Shown here piece after piece: positions 10,901-20,804 of a stretch of DNA of 64,000 bases. Source of the DNA: Hormiphora californensis (lineage: Eukaryota > Ctenophora > Tentaculata > Cydippida > Pleurobrachiidae); assembly GCA_020137815.1 (NCBI GenBank), contig CM035358.1, positions 6,569,342-6,633,341 on the forward strand, given 5' to 3'. Under the pieces are notes generated by a model, which was not told the DNA's origin, searched no databases, and was given only the letters and a program-made list of their open reading frames with translations. Made by a program: the position numbers and the translations under genes. Position 1 is the first letter of the stretch; every line of letters begins with the position of its first letter.

Positions 10901-11762
10901 ACGGATATCAAAGTCTGTTATAGCTGGCTTATGAAGTCATGGACTGTCTGGGCAAATGCAACTTAACACGAGACATTTAACTGATAAATGTATGTTATGA
11001 CGTGTGGACCGTCTCCCAGAGGTAGACAGCACATGTTCCCTTGGTAACACGGCTCCTCCGTAGAAAATGGAGGACCGTCGTTACCAGGCATTTTCCAGGT
11101 AGTAAGGGGGTTGTCATGGAGATCACGTACCTACCTGGTTGCCATGGAGATCACGTACCTGCCTGGTTGCCATGGAGATCACCTACCTGCCTGGTTGCCA
11201 TGGAGATCACGTACCTTGGTAATCTTGACATTGTCAGGCTGCACCTTCACCCAGTAGTCTGTCAGTTGGCTGTTGTAAAGGTACACATCCCCATTCTTAT
11301 CTACACCTCCAACTCCTGAAATTGAGAGAGCGGTCAGCGGGACCCTATCATGCCTATACTTGTCGAGTAAGATAGAAGTCCACCCTTACTCAACAACCTT
11401 ACATTAGCTATCATGGTCCAACCGTGAGCCTTAAATAGCGAGTTCTATAGCGATGGTACACTATCAAGGGGGACAAAGGATAGAAGCTCTTTGGCCGATA
11501 TAGACGCGAGTGAGCTGTTCCTAGCAAATTCACACCACGCGTTGTGCCGTTGTAGTACAAGAATTGCGTCCAATAGCTGAGATCTGGAATTCTAAAAGTA
11601 ATCCTAAAAGCAATGCGTCTACTAGCTCCGTCCCAGTAGGGGTGGAGGAAGGCAAGGTGTAGTCTAAACTACACCTCTAAACGAATTGAGTTTACCTTCG
11701 AATTCCTCGAATCGTTGTGAGGTGATCCCGCTGAAGAGACTGCAAAGTAACAACGCAAGCAT
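7993..11762 (-). CDS. Secreted propeller-like / LamG-like domain protein, complete ten-exon gene
   Basis: Ten exons join with consistent phase and GT-AG borders: 11762-11696, 11315-11215, 10796-10670, 10365-10090, 9940-9818, 9569-9455, 9110-8934, 8731-8608, 8444-8303, 8123-7993. They total 1383 nt, about 460 residues and a TAA stop. Residues 1-15 (MLALLLCSLFSGITS) are a signal peptide. Residues about 23-232 hold repeated short strands with 'DKNGDVYLY', 'GMLYGLEQSGIIYSK', 'GQVAVVTSEGRLYRLE' and 'GKFLAVNNQGDVWSS', a pattern of tectonin-like or other beta-propeller blades. A cysteine-bearing linker follows (CC near 217, then C-containing exons). Residues about 270-418 resemble a LamG/DUF1080 concanavalin-like fold (FGDYKIAISAKF, RIGIAFNFQDEEHFDYIFI, GQVIVKYDGYTIF). 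Possible N-glycosylation sites include NFS, NDT and NSS. I first considered a CatSper accessory subunit, but the short length and lack of a membrane span argue against it. The function is unknown; an extracellular carbohydrate or matrix role is inference. Confidence 0.8.
9772..9861 (-). repeat. In-frame 45-bp tandem duplication covering the exon 5 splice donor
   Basis: The 45 bases at 9772-9816 are repeated at 9817-9861. Each copy holds the end of exon 5 plus a GT donor (ACAG|gtaggt and ACAG|gttagt). Because 45 is a multiple of three, using the second donor would add 15 residues (RSCCMTSVFEINDTG) without changing frame. Confidence 0.85.
11105..11214 (-). repeat. Tandem repeat at the exon 2 donor, each unit donor-like
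   Basis: Units of about 28 bp carry GTACGTGATCTCCATGGCAAC on the minus strand. The first GTACGT is the real exon 2 donor (exon end 11215). Three further units repeat CAG followed by GTACGTGAT or GTAGGTGAT, which are good donor matches. The unit also contains an X-box half site (CCATGGCAACC). Confidence 0.8.
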
Positions 11763-12405
11763 CGTGTTGCTCAGCTGGTGCCCCTTAACAGACACAAACA
11801 CTATAGAAATAAAACAGTACTGTCAATATGGAGTTACAAATGTTAATACGGAGAAGACACGAAAAAAAGGAAAAAAAAGAAAATGAGTTACATCGTGTAG
11901 GAGTTACACTAGATAAAAACGAAAAACATGTTAACATAGAACTTTGGAGAAATGAAAAACACGTTAACATAGAACTTTGGAGAAATGAAAAACACGTCAA
12001 CAGGAAACTTAATAATAATATAAGAGAAATTGAACTTGGTTAGCAGGAAACTTAAAAGAAGTAGAACATGGTAAGTGGTAACAGGGAAATAAAACACTGT
12101 CAGTTTGAGAGATACAACTGCAACTACCAAATCAAGCGAAAACTCCAAAAAAGAGTTGTTGAGTTACTCAACAAAAAGAGAGAGAGAGAGGTGTGTTCTA
12201 ACCCTACATTTGTGCGCGAAACACAGTCTAGCTAGGCAAAAGAGATCAGGTGTGTTCTATGGGTGTGTGTGTTTGCTCACTGATATAGTGTGTACGTGTG
12301 CAATCTATTACTAGTGCAAAACAAAAACAAACAAATATACACTAGGTATGTCCATGCAGCTGCAGTAGTATTTTAATGTTATCCCAGCTGCCGATCAAAC
12401 TTATT
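11763..12405. other. Upstream region of the ten-exon gene, with a 33-bp tandem repeat
   Basis: No gene is seen. Three copies of a unit containing 'aacatagaactttggagaaatg' lie at about 11,917-12,003. A short (GA)n run occurs near 12,178. This would be the promoter region of the minus-strand gene, but I see no clear TATA box. Confidence 0.5.
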
Positions 12406-12502
12406 CCGACCGAAACAAGTAAACAACCAATCAGAACTCGTTATTTAGGTCACGTGACTGGTTATCAGCCAATCAGCGACCAGTATTTCCTGATTCGGTC
12501 GG
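12406..12502 (+). mobile_element. hAT-like MITE copy 1 (CAGGAACCGACC family), ends trimmed
   Basis: The core is shared with the complete copies at 14,808 and 26,541, including two CCAATCAG boxes and GGTCACGTGACT. The outermost bases of both terminal repeats are missing. It is flanked by a direct repeat of about 42 bp ('tgcagtagtatt...ccgatcaaact', 12,361-12,403 and 12,504-12,545). Confidence 0.8.
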
Positions 12503-12639
12503 TTGCAGTAGTATTAATGTTATCCCTGCTACCGATCAAACTCATAATTCAACTTTGACAAAAGCTTCAAATAGTAAAAACAACATCATAAAAGTGAAGG
12601 TTCAGGAATATATTAGGGGCGTGTCGTATGGGGATAAAG

Positions 12640-13010
12640 ATGGAGAGGATAGGAAATAGATAGATAGAGGAAATAGAGAGGAAAATAGAGAGGAAAATAG
12701 AGAGGAAAACAGTATATATAATAGCTGAAAAATATATATAAAGTGGAGAGAAGGCGGATCGAATTTTACACAGTAGAGAGGATAGGTAGCTCACACAGGA
12801 CTTTAAGGGGGGGGGGGGGAATCCTTACATATATAATTTAATCCATCTTCTGCAATTTATGCAGGGTTGAGAGAGGGAGATAGAGAGAGATAAAGGGATA
12901 GATGCAGATGGAGAGAGGGAGATAGAGGGAGATAGGGAGAGAGAGGGGAGGGAGATAAAAGTGAGTGCGTGTGAACCTGTGTGCGGCATCATATAAATCT
13001 TGGGATAAGA
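12640..13010. repeat. Purine-rich simple repeats
   Basis: Imperfect 'agagaggaaaat' and 'gagagagggagata' repeats fill this interval, with a G run at 12,807-12,820. Open frames here are low complexity and not gene-like. Confidence 0.8.
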
Positions 13011-13199
13011 GATAGCTGAACGAGGAGGAGGAGGAGAGAAACAAGCACAAACACCCATGAACTAAGCTGGAAACAACATTCAACACACATAAAAACATGC
13101 CGCGGTATATAATATTCAACACAAGAGGTCTGAGAGAGGGTGGAGAAAGTAAAAAAGACGAAACCGTCTAATAGGTAAATGACAGTAAATTGAAAAACC

Positions 13200-13277
13200 A
13201 AGTAAACAACCAATCAGAACTCGTTATTTAGGTCACGTGACTGGTTATCAGCCAATCAGGGACCAGTATTTCCTGAT
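13200..13277 (+). mobile_element. hAT-like MITE copy 2, core only
   Basis: It has the core of the family from AAGTAAACAACC to TTTCCTGAT without either terminal repeat. It sits between two exact 19-bp copies of 'gacagtaaattgaaaaacc' (13,181-13,199 and 13,278-13,296). Confidence 0.8.
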
Positions 13278-13582
13278 GACAGTAAATTGAAAAACCGTCC
13301 AAATGAGACATTTGAGCTGGGCTAATGTTTGCACTTGATTCACACAGTGTGGGGAAGTGAGTGTTTCAGGGAAATTAGAAAGCGGATAGACAGACGAAGT
13401 GAGATAGATATGATAAGTAAGGGAGAGAGAGAGGGAGTTAGTAACTCTCTCTATCCCTTGCGAATAACTTGGGTGAGATTGTTACATTAACTAAGAGAGA
13501 GAGAGAGTGCGAATAGTGTTGCACAAGCACACAAACATTTTCTGCAAATCCACCAAATTCAATTTAGTCTCAGTGTTTGAGA

Positions 13583-13588
13583 GAGAGA

Positions 13589-13661
<73 letters not shown>
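13583..13661. repeat. (GA)n microsatellite
   Basis: An almost pure GA run of about 75 bp. It is the source of Arg/Glu open frames. Confidence 0.95.
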
Positions 13662-13664
<3 letters not shown>

Positions 13665-13789
13665 AAGTAAGGAGCCAGCCTGCTGGAATAGCTATATGTG
13701 CTGGTAACATTGTCAAACTGTCTCAGGTAGGTTCTTGTTTTAGCCTACTGAATACTGCTTCCGAGGTTTTACAGCATCTATCTTTCTAT

Positions 13790-13828
13790 CTCTCTTCCTA
13801 TATTTTTTTCTCTCTCCCTCTCTCTCTC

Positions 13829-13860
<32 letters not shown>

Positions 13861-13873
13861 ATTCTCTCTCTCC

Positions 13874-13918
<45 letters not shown>
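13790..13918. repeat. (CT)n microsatellite
   Basis: CT-rich repeats with TTTC interruptions end in about 40 bp of pure CT. Confidence 0.9.
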
Positions 13919-13921
<3 letters not shown>

Positions 13922-14073
13922 GTCTAGACACTGCAGTAAACATAAACTAAAGATATATCATTCCGTATAAATAATAAACTGAACCGGCCCCGATTAGGAC
14001 ACAATATTATACCCCTCCACTAACAATAAATAAATCATTAAATTCTTATTTCTACGAATAGACGGGGCCGGGT

Positions 14074-14190
14074 ACAGAGAGAGCTGAGAGAGGGTCGAAC
14101 AAGACAACGCGAACGTTTCTATAGCACAATGATAGACGAGGCACGGAGAGAGCTGAGAGAGGGTCGAACAAGACAACGTTTCTATAGCAC
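14074..14190. repeat. Two-copy tandem duplication
   Basis: The block 'ggagagagctgagagagggtcgaacaagacaac...tttctatagcac' occurs twice, about 65 bp apart, with an 8-bp difference (gcgaacgt/gt). It is noncoding as far as I can see. Confidence 0.75.
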
Positions 14191-14807
14191 TGAAAGAAGA
14201 AGACAGTGCTGCTGCAATAGTCTGGATCACGGCTCAGGGGGATCCAAATTAAGTTACAATTAGGGGAGATAATATAAATATATCCATTAATAATACAAAT
14301 TTATCGATTATGATACTGATTTATATGGCCTAGTGTGAAGAGGAAGAAGAAGGAATCGACGGATTGGGCGATCGAGGGTCACCCCTCCACTTCCAGCCGC
14401 GGCAAACGAAGCTACGAGACAGGGCATTGATGAGGCCCGGCATACAAAGTATATATAATTCGAATATTAATAGACACGTATAAAGCTGATTAGATAGGTG
14501 CAGTACTGCAGTATTTGTAAACGATCAAGGCCGAAAGGTTGGTCTATAATTATAGCGATATGATGATTGCAGATAGCAGATAATAACAGCAGGGAATAGA
14601 CGCGGGGAATATAGAAGGGTTGTCTTCATGTTTTATAGCAAGGGGGTATTATTTACGAGTTGGCAAATGACATACAGGAGGTGAAGCAATATCGGATTAG
14701 GGAGGGCAAGGGGGATGTGATTCTAAAACTGGCCATGACACCCTTCCAGCTGGATAATATATGTAATTTAGGTGCCGCCTGCAGGAACACGTAATATGTG
14801 TAATAAG
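14191..14807. other. Intergenic, no gene seen
   Basis: A plain region. A short GC-rich part at 14,340-14,450 is open on both strands, but I found no matching splice sites or conserved motif. Confidence 0.4.
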
Positions 14808-14916
14808 CAGGAACCGACCGAAACAAGTAAACAACCAATCAGAACTCCTTATTTAGGTCACGTGACTGGTTATCAGCCAATCAGGGACCAGTATTTCCTG
14901 ATTCGGTCGGTTCCTG
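14808..14916 (+). mobile_element. hAT-like MITE copy 3, complete
   Basis: A 109-bp element with terminal inverted repeats CAGGAACCGACCGAA / TTCGGTCGGTTCCTG. The flanking 8-mers GTAATAAG and GTAATAAC differ at one base, as expected for an aged 8-bp hAT target duplication. The interior has CCAATCAG twice and a TCACGTGA core. Confidence 0.9.
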
Positions 14917-15731
14917 GTAATAACATATTGAGAAATGGTGGCGTAACAATTGGTCCCTGACTCCTGATACCCGGTAATATTATCATCTTTATCTGGCGTC
15001 AAGTTTCTATCGCGGAAAGCGCTGTCTGGCGATGCGCTCAGACGGGGTCAGTGGCGTAATACGTCCGTTGAATTAGGGACAAGCAAACAAATTTGATCTA
15101 TGTAAACTATAGGTAGTATACCGGATACCCTACAATTTGTATGATTTACAAACAACAAACACATATATAAAAGAGTTGAAAATAAGTGCATTCTTTGATA
15201 GTAAACTGAATTAATTTCAGAATTGAATTACCTTTAAAGAAGATCAAAGTTTTAGGTCACGTGTCTTTAGCCGCTCCTTGGCCCTAATAATAAAGGGCCA
15301 ATCCACCCCCTACGACATAAAATAATATTATTAAGATCTTGGATCCTAACCAAATGTCTGGAATTCCTGAAAAAAAGGGAAATGTTAATTGCGTTTGAGA
15401 GATCACTATGACGTCATCTTAAGCTATGGCGTCACTTCATATCGTATATAGTTCCCACTATAATAATCTCCAGGTGCAGTTCTAATGGCGACAAGCAATA
15501 TTCTAATGCCATCTGATATAGTGTGTCTGGGGGATGTAGCTGTATTGGGATGGTACAAATATATTATTCTACTGTATCTTTCAGATGATCATGTTTCGAG
15601 CAATGCATCACACGTGTTAACTGTTAAATTATAGCCTTCTGAATCACTCCTTATCCTGGTTTTGATCAAGTTGGTCATATGTCTCAGCAAACTGTTACAT
15701 CCTCTTCCGGTTTTGATCATGTTATATCTCC
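14917..15731. other. Intergenic, no gene seen
   Basis: AT-rich. It includes a weakly palindromic stretch at 14,995-15,055 (GCTGTCTGGCGATGCGCTCAGACGG) related to the CTGTCTGGCG family listed at 23,609. Confidence 0.4.
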
Positions 15732-15826
15732 CTGTCAGGCCAATGCTCTGACCACAGTTTTTACGCACTCCGTATTTGAGAGAAATGAGAATAGGGTCAG
15801 GCCAATGCTCTGACAGATATCTCCGC
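15732..15826. mobile_element. Palindromic repeat family 2 (CTGTCAGGCCAATGCTCTGAC), copy 1
   Basis: About 95 bp with terminal inverted repeats CTGTCAGGCCAATGCTCTGA and its complement. A TTTGAGAGAAATGAGAA segment is also found in the other copies (16,026, 25,164, 26,170). No target duplication is recognisable. Confidence 0.7.
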
Positions 15827-16025
15827 TGTTTCAACAGTCAGTTTCTTTTCTCGAATCAAGTTGTTTCCTGGGTGAGATCGAAAGTCTGAAGTAAATGATT
15901 GTAAACCAGTCTGAACCGATTGGGAATCTGGCATCTAAATTAATTAACTGGAAGAAGGAGATCTCTAACCAAACCGTGTGATTCTGATAGAGAGTCCTCT
16001 GTCTATATAACCACACCATGAGATA

Positions 16026-16104
16026 GAGCATTGGCCTGACCCATTCTCGTTTCTCTCGAGAACTGTTTCTCTCGAGAACTGTGGTCAGAGCATTGGCCTG
16101 ACAG
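16026..16104. mobile_element. Palindromic repeat family 2, copy 2
   Basis: GAGCATTGGCCTGAC occurs at both ends, here partly as a direct repeat. Between them are two copies of 'tctctcgagaactg'. It shares its core with 15,732-15,826. Confidence 0.65.
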
Positions 16105-16839
16105 CCGCACCATGAGATAGAGCTTTATGAGTCTCTGTGAAAGATCGGCTCCTGCTTCAATTACTATGCCATTACGTCTAGCCCGCCACACTGTAATTAC
16201 CCAACCACCTAATCATACAGTTTCCAGTTCCCATCCAGTCTCTATTTAATCTGTCTCAGTTAAAGTTTAAACTCTGTCTCTGTCGGTCCAGACCTCAGAA
16301 GGAGGCTAGACGCCGTATCGTGAAGGATAACGCCGTCAGACTGGTTTAACTGACAATTACCTACATCCGAAGCTGCGGACTTGGTCTATTTTGGAGTTCT
16401 GCATCATCATTACACGGAATCCATTTCTTCCTATATTTCTTCCTCTGATGTATACAACTCATTTAAACTGTATATAATTCGTGCATATCAAGATACAGTC
16501 CATTTTTTGCCGGAGATGGCCGATCATGCTCCATATCACCTTGCTTAACAAAAGATATATAATACGTGTTGCATATTATTACATAGTAAAACAATACACA
16601 TGTGTATCCTAGATACTAATCTACACTTGTGAGATATCCACAGGTTTCTTGATTCTATTGAATTTGAAGAGTCTGATATATGGTTCTCATTTAATTGGAA
16701 TCCTAGAATCAAAACACGGCCATTATAGCTCCGTTCTGTCTGGAGCTCTCTCTTTCCGAGCTCTGTTTAAACCCAGCCAATTCTCAGCTCGCTAATGCGG
16801 TTTAAGACCGGTGGGATATATGCCCTGCATGATACCATG
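16105..16839. other. Intergenic, no gene seen
   Basis: No coding frame of substance and no element that I could recognise. Confidence 0.4.
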
Positions 16840-17112
16840 TTTGCTATCTCTATCTCTCTCTCTGTTTCTCTTTCTCTCTCTGTTTCTCTTTCTCACTATG
16901 ATCCTCTATCTCTCTCCCTCTATCTCTCTCTCTCTCGCTCTCTATCTCGCTCTCTATCTCTGTCTTTCACTCTGTTTCTCTGTTTCACTCTTTTTCCAGT
17001 TCCAATTGTCTCTCTGCTATAACTCCGTCTATCTCTCACGCTCTCTCTATCTCTCTCACTATCTATCTATCTTTATCTCTCCTCTCTTTCTCTATCTATT
17101 TCTCTAGCCTCT
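16840..17112. repeat. CT-rich simple repeats
   Basis: Imperfect TCTCTCTATCTC and TTTCTC repeats. Ser/Leu open frames here are artefacts of the repeat. Confidence 0.9.
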
Positions 17113-17554
17113 CTCTTCTTCTCGGCCGAATATCAATTACACTGCATTCATTTTTTCTAATTTATGATTTGCCGCTAATTGCAATATATTCCTCCGATCA
17201 TGTGTCAACGTTCTCTCTCATCTTTTGCCGCGGTCACTGCAGTTCTGCTAAATTCCATGGCCCTCGTAGCTAGGAACCACTTATCCCTCCATTAGGTGTG
17301 ATAATATGTTCGAATCTTTAGATAATATTTGTGTGTTTAAATTTAGCTCTCTTTACAACAATTTACAACCTTCTTGTCCAACTTGTATATATGTAATATC
17401 TTTGTTAGCTCGTCTCCCCGTGTCGCAAATGAAGACTGAGTCCCCTCCCTCTATTTGCACTAATCGCCACACGCCCATCGTGGTTTAAATACTAACGGGA
17501 GCTAGTTACTCATATTAGGAGCTGGTTGTCATAGTAATACAGGAGCTGGTTACC

Positions 17555-17674
17555 ATGGGGACTGTTGTATCTCACGAGGGCCACAACCGGAATCTGGCTA
17601 CAGCGGCCAGTATGGCACTACGAGTGGCTGATAACCCGCCTCCGAGGACATCCATAGGGGTCGTCCGAATTGAG
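17555..17674 (+). CDS. Candidate first coding exon, MGTVVS N-terminus (possible PHF24-like exon 1)
   Basis: The ATG lies inside GGTTACCATGG. The 40-codon frame (MGTVVSHEGHNRNLATAASM onward) ends at GAG|gtacgt, a strong donor at 17,675. The start MGxxxS fits an N-myristoylation signal. From memory, vertebrate PHF24/GINIP begins with a similar MG-S motif and an alanine/serine helix before a conserved arginine-serine stretch. That suggests this is the 5' exon of the gene at 23,714-26,832. The exon ends in phase 0 and the next exon needs a different phase, so an unseen exon must lie between if they belong together. Confidence 0.5.
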
Positions 17675-18182
17675 GTACGTAGCGGGGTTGTAGTCTACCA
17701 TTTGCGTATTGCATAAGTTGATAATTTGTAGAAATTATTACTAATTTGAGTGTAGTTTATTTGTTATTTCCTGTTTTAATTCCTATGATCCAACTTGCAT
17801 TTACTGGTCATTTTATTATTCGACGAATGTTGCATTTGTTTTTCTACTCGAAAACATGAACCTGAGTTCTGAGTTCTAAGTTCTGAACTTGAAGATATCT
17901 CTATTATAATTTGGAGATGAACGTCGTCGAAGTCGTTCGTTAGGCGGTATCTAAGCGACAGACTGCTCCTTCATAAAACACTTTATGTGCCCAAAGCTGT
18001 AAAGCTGCTGTTCACACTTTTGCAACTTCCCGTGGAAGTTTGTTGATATTTTCGAATTAATTTTAACATGCCAGTCTCCATAGTTACCACTCCAGTTGCC
18101 ATGGCAACCGTGATATTGACGTTGAAAGGGGCGAAAAGAACCGCCCGGCGAAGCCGGGTTGGTTGTCAAAAAGCCCTTACTT
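17675..18182. other. Intron-like or intergenic sequence
   Basis: No gene. It contains X-box-like GTTGCCATGGCAACC at about 18,094-18,110 and a small hairpin CCCGGCGAAGCCGGG near 18,143-18,159. Confidence 0.45.
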
Positions 18183-18527
18183 GAGGCGCACCCAATGCTG
18201 CCCCTTTTTTTTAGAATGAAGTATTTGCAATTTTGGCGATTTTGAGTTATTTATACCATCTTGATCAGGAGAAAAAGATCTACAAGATGGGCTAAGTCTC
18301 GTGTCTCAATCTTCAAAAAATAGAGTGAAGTGTTTTTTGTGAAGTACTTTTATTTTTGAAAAACTGCAGAAAAAGTGAAGCAAATGGCAATTGCTTCGCT
18401 AATATAATTCGGAAATAAATACTGCTTCGTTAAACTTTTCTACCATAGAAGTAATAACCGCAGAAAAATTTGCTTCAGTTGTTTGCTTCATTTAAAAAAT
18501 TCTATTGAAATACTTCAATCAGCTGCA

Positions 18528-18692
18528 GATTTTGTTTGAAGTATTGTCCACATCAGAAGATACTTCACTTCATTTACTTCAATTTGAAAATGCTTCATAA
18601 ATCAGTTGCAGATTTTGTTTGAAGTATTTTCAAATCAGAAGATACTTCACTTCATTTACTTCAATTTGAAAATGCTTCATAAATCTGTGGAA
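18528..18692. repeat. Two-copy tandem repeat of about 80 bp
   Basis: 'gcagattttgtttgaagtatt...cagaagatacttcacttcatttacttcaatttgaaaatgcttcataaatc' occurs twice in a row with few changes. Confidence 0.8.
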
Positions 18693-19297
18693 TTCAAATG
18701 CTTCTTGTCGCATCCAGAAAAAATACTTCATAACTTAAGAATACTTCATTTTTTATTATAATATGTGCCATTTATAACACAAGTCCGGCCAAATGAAGTA
18801 ATTTCCAAGATTTGTTCTTTGCTGCAGCATCATCATGATGAAGGTCGAACGGAGGCGATCCCTATAATAATTATTCTATTCTGAGTAATTATAATTATCG
18901 TTCACATCTCGAATTACTCATCCTCACCGTCACAACTACGTCACTCCAATCTCATTCTTCGAACTTAGAACCCCACATTCAAAGGTAGCATTATGTTCCA
19001 GTACCGTACTGTCGTAACGACACAACACAACCAGTTGTTAGGTAACTCAACAAGTGGAGAAGAGATGTCTGGGGGCCGGGGTGATCATGATTCTGGGATT
19101 ATCTCTATGTAAGAGTGTCACTCTGAGACAAAGAGAGAGAGACACCACAAACAGTGTTGTCAAACACTGACCTCATAAGGTTTTATAAGTTATTGCCCTA
19201 GCGTTTGGTTTCAAATTTACATCATTCCGAAAGGCTAGGGGGCCAGCTGCAGCTGGTTTGAAAACTCAACCTGTCTGGAGTTCAAATAGTAGCTAAC

Positions 19298-19925
19298 GGA
19301 CAGGCAGGATGACCTGGGGAAGGGGGTGAGTTAGGGGTCAGGATAACCTAGGGAAGGGGGTGAGTTAGGAGGCAGGATAACCTAGGGAAGGGGGTGAGTT
19401 AGGAGGGCAGGATGACCTGGGGAAGGGGGGTGAGTTAGGAGGCAGGATAACCTAGGGAAGGGAGGTGAGTTAGGAGGCAGGATGACCTAGGGGAAGGGGG
19501 TGAGTTAGGGGTCAGGATAACCTAGGGAAGGGGGTGAGTTAGGAGGCAGGATGACCTGGGGAAGGGGGTGAGTTAGGGGTCAGGATAACCTAAGGAAGTG
19601 GGGTGAGTTAGGAGGCAGGATGACCTGGGGAAGGGGGGTGAGTTAGGGGTCAGGATAACCTGGGGAAGGGGGGTGAGTTACGAGGCAGGATGACCTGGGG
19701 AAGGGGGTGAGTTAGGAGGCAGGATGACCCTGGGGAAGGGGGTGAGTTAGGAGGCAAGGATGACCTGGGGAAGGGGGGTGAGTTAGGGGTCAGGATAACC
19801 TGGGGAAGGGGGTGAGTTAGGAGGCAGGATGACCTGGGGAAGGGGGTGAGTTAGGAGGCAGGATGACCTAGGGAAGGGGGGTGAGTTAGGGGTCAGGATG
19901 ACCTGGGGAAGGGGGGTGAGTGAGG
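19298..19925. repeat. G-rich minisatellite, unit about 33 bp
   Basis: About 19 copies of a unit built from 'gaagggggtgagttagg' and 'caggatgacct' (or 'gtcaggataacct'). Copies differ in length by 1-2 bases in the G run. Runs of four to seven G recur in every unit, so quadruplex formation on this strand is plausible. Confidence 0.92.
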
Positions 19926-20271
19926 GCCTGTCACCTTATATCCCTTTGTCACCCCTGTCACCTTATCTCCAATTGTAACCCCTGTCACTTTGCCTCCCAT
20001 TGTAACCCCTGTCACTTTGCCTCCCACTGTCTCCCATGTCACTGAACTATCACACTCACGGGAATTTGAAATGTTTGTAAAAAATTAAAGAATACGGATA
20101 CAAATCATCCAAATATTAACAAAATATATTGTCATCTAACTGTTCTGTCCTTACATTCCCACACTCCTAGACAAATACTCCTCTTCGTGAATAACCGCGA
20201 ATGGAGACAATCTCACTCCCGTTCCCTCTCATCGATATTAGCTCTCTGTCAAGACCCTTTCTCTATCTCTC

Positions 20272-20347
20272 AGCAACCGACCGGACCAAATAAACAACCA
20301 ATCCGAGCTCATTATTCAGGTCACGTGACTGGTTATCAGCCAATCGA
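20272..20347 (+). mobile_element. hAT-like MITE copy 4, right end missing
   Basis: It starts 'agcaaccgaccgga', keeps AACAACCAATC and GGTCACGTGACTGGTTATCAGCCAAT, then stops at 'cgattg', just before the TTAA of the next element. It is more diverged than other copies. Confidence 0.7.
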
Positions 20348-20354
20348 TTGTTAA

Positions 20355-20804
20355 AGGTTGACAAGATACCTAAAACTTTTCGTATATCGTCTTATTTTGA
20401 TTTATTATTAATTTTCAGCATTTTTTCAGAATTTTTTGTCGGCTAGAAAAAAATTCGAAATAGGGGGTCTACCGATATTGTCAGCACTGGTTTTACTGGG
20501 CACACTCACTGCGTCTCGCAAATTGAAATTCACGTTTCCGGTTCCTCAAAAGATAAAGACTTGATCTTGGTTGCGTTGGATTGGTCTCAATAAGACCTTT
20601 CCAACGCTACCAAAACGGTTTCTGTATCTCATCAGGAACCGGAGATATTACGTTATCAATTTTAAAAAAGGCACACTCATTTGTCAGTAGACCCCCTATT
20701 TTGCACATATTTCTAGCCGACAAAAAATTCTGAAAAAATGCTGAAAATTAATGATAAATCAAAATAAGACGATATACGAAAAGTTTTAGGTATCTTGTCA
20801 ACCT
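20355..20804. mobile_element. 450-bp TTAA-flanked inverted-repeat element
   Basis: TTAA flanks both sides (20,351-20,354 and 20,805-20,808). Terminal repeats are about 110-125 bp, beginning AGGTTGACAAGATACCTAAA. TTAA target use points to piggyBac or Kolobok. The interior (20,535-20,650) is a CCGGTTCCTCA...TGAGGAACCGG-type hairpin with 'agataaagacttgatcttggttgcgttg', close to the interior of the MITE at 1967. No coding capacity. Confidence 0.85.

Noticed and set aside
7993-11762. CatSper accessory subunit
   Set aside because: The propeller-like repeats suggested it, but the joined product is only about 460 residues, has no membrane span and has a LamG-like C-terminus.
13507-13707. Arg/Glu repeat protein
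   Set aside because: It is a translation of a (GA)n microsatellite. The same applies at 57,579-57,831 and to the Ser/Leu frames at 16,795, 52,776 and 63,640.
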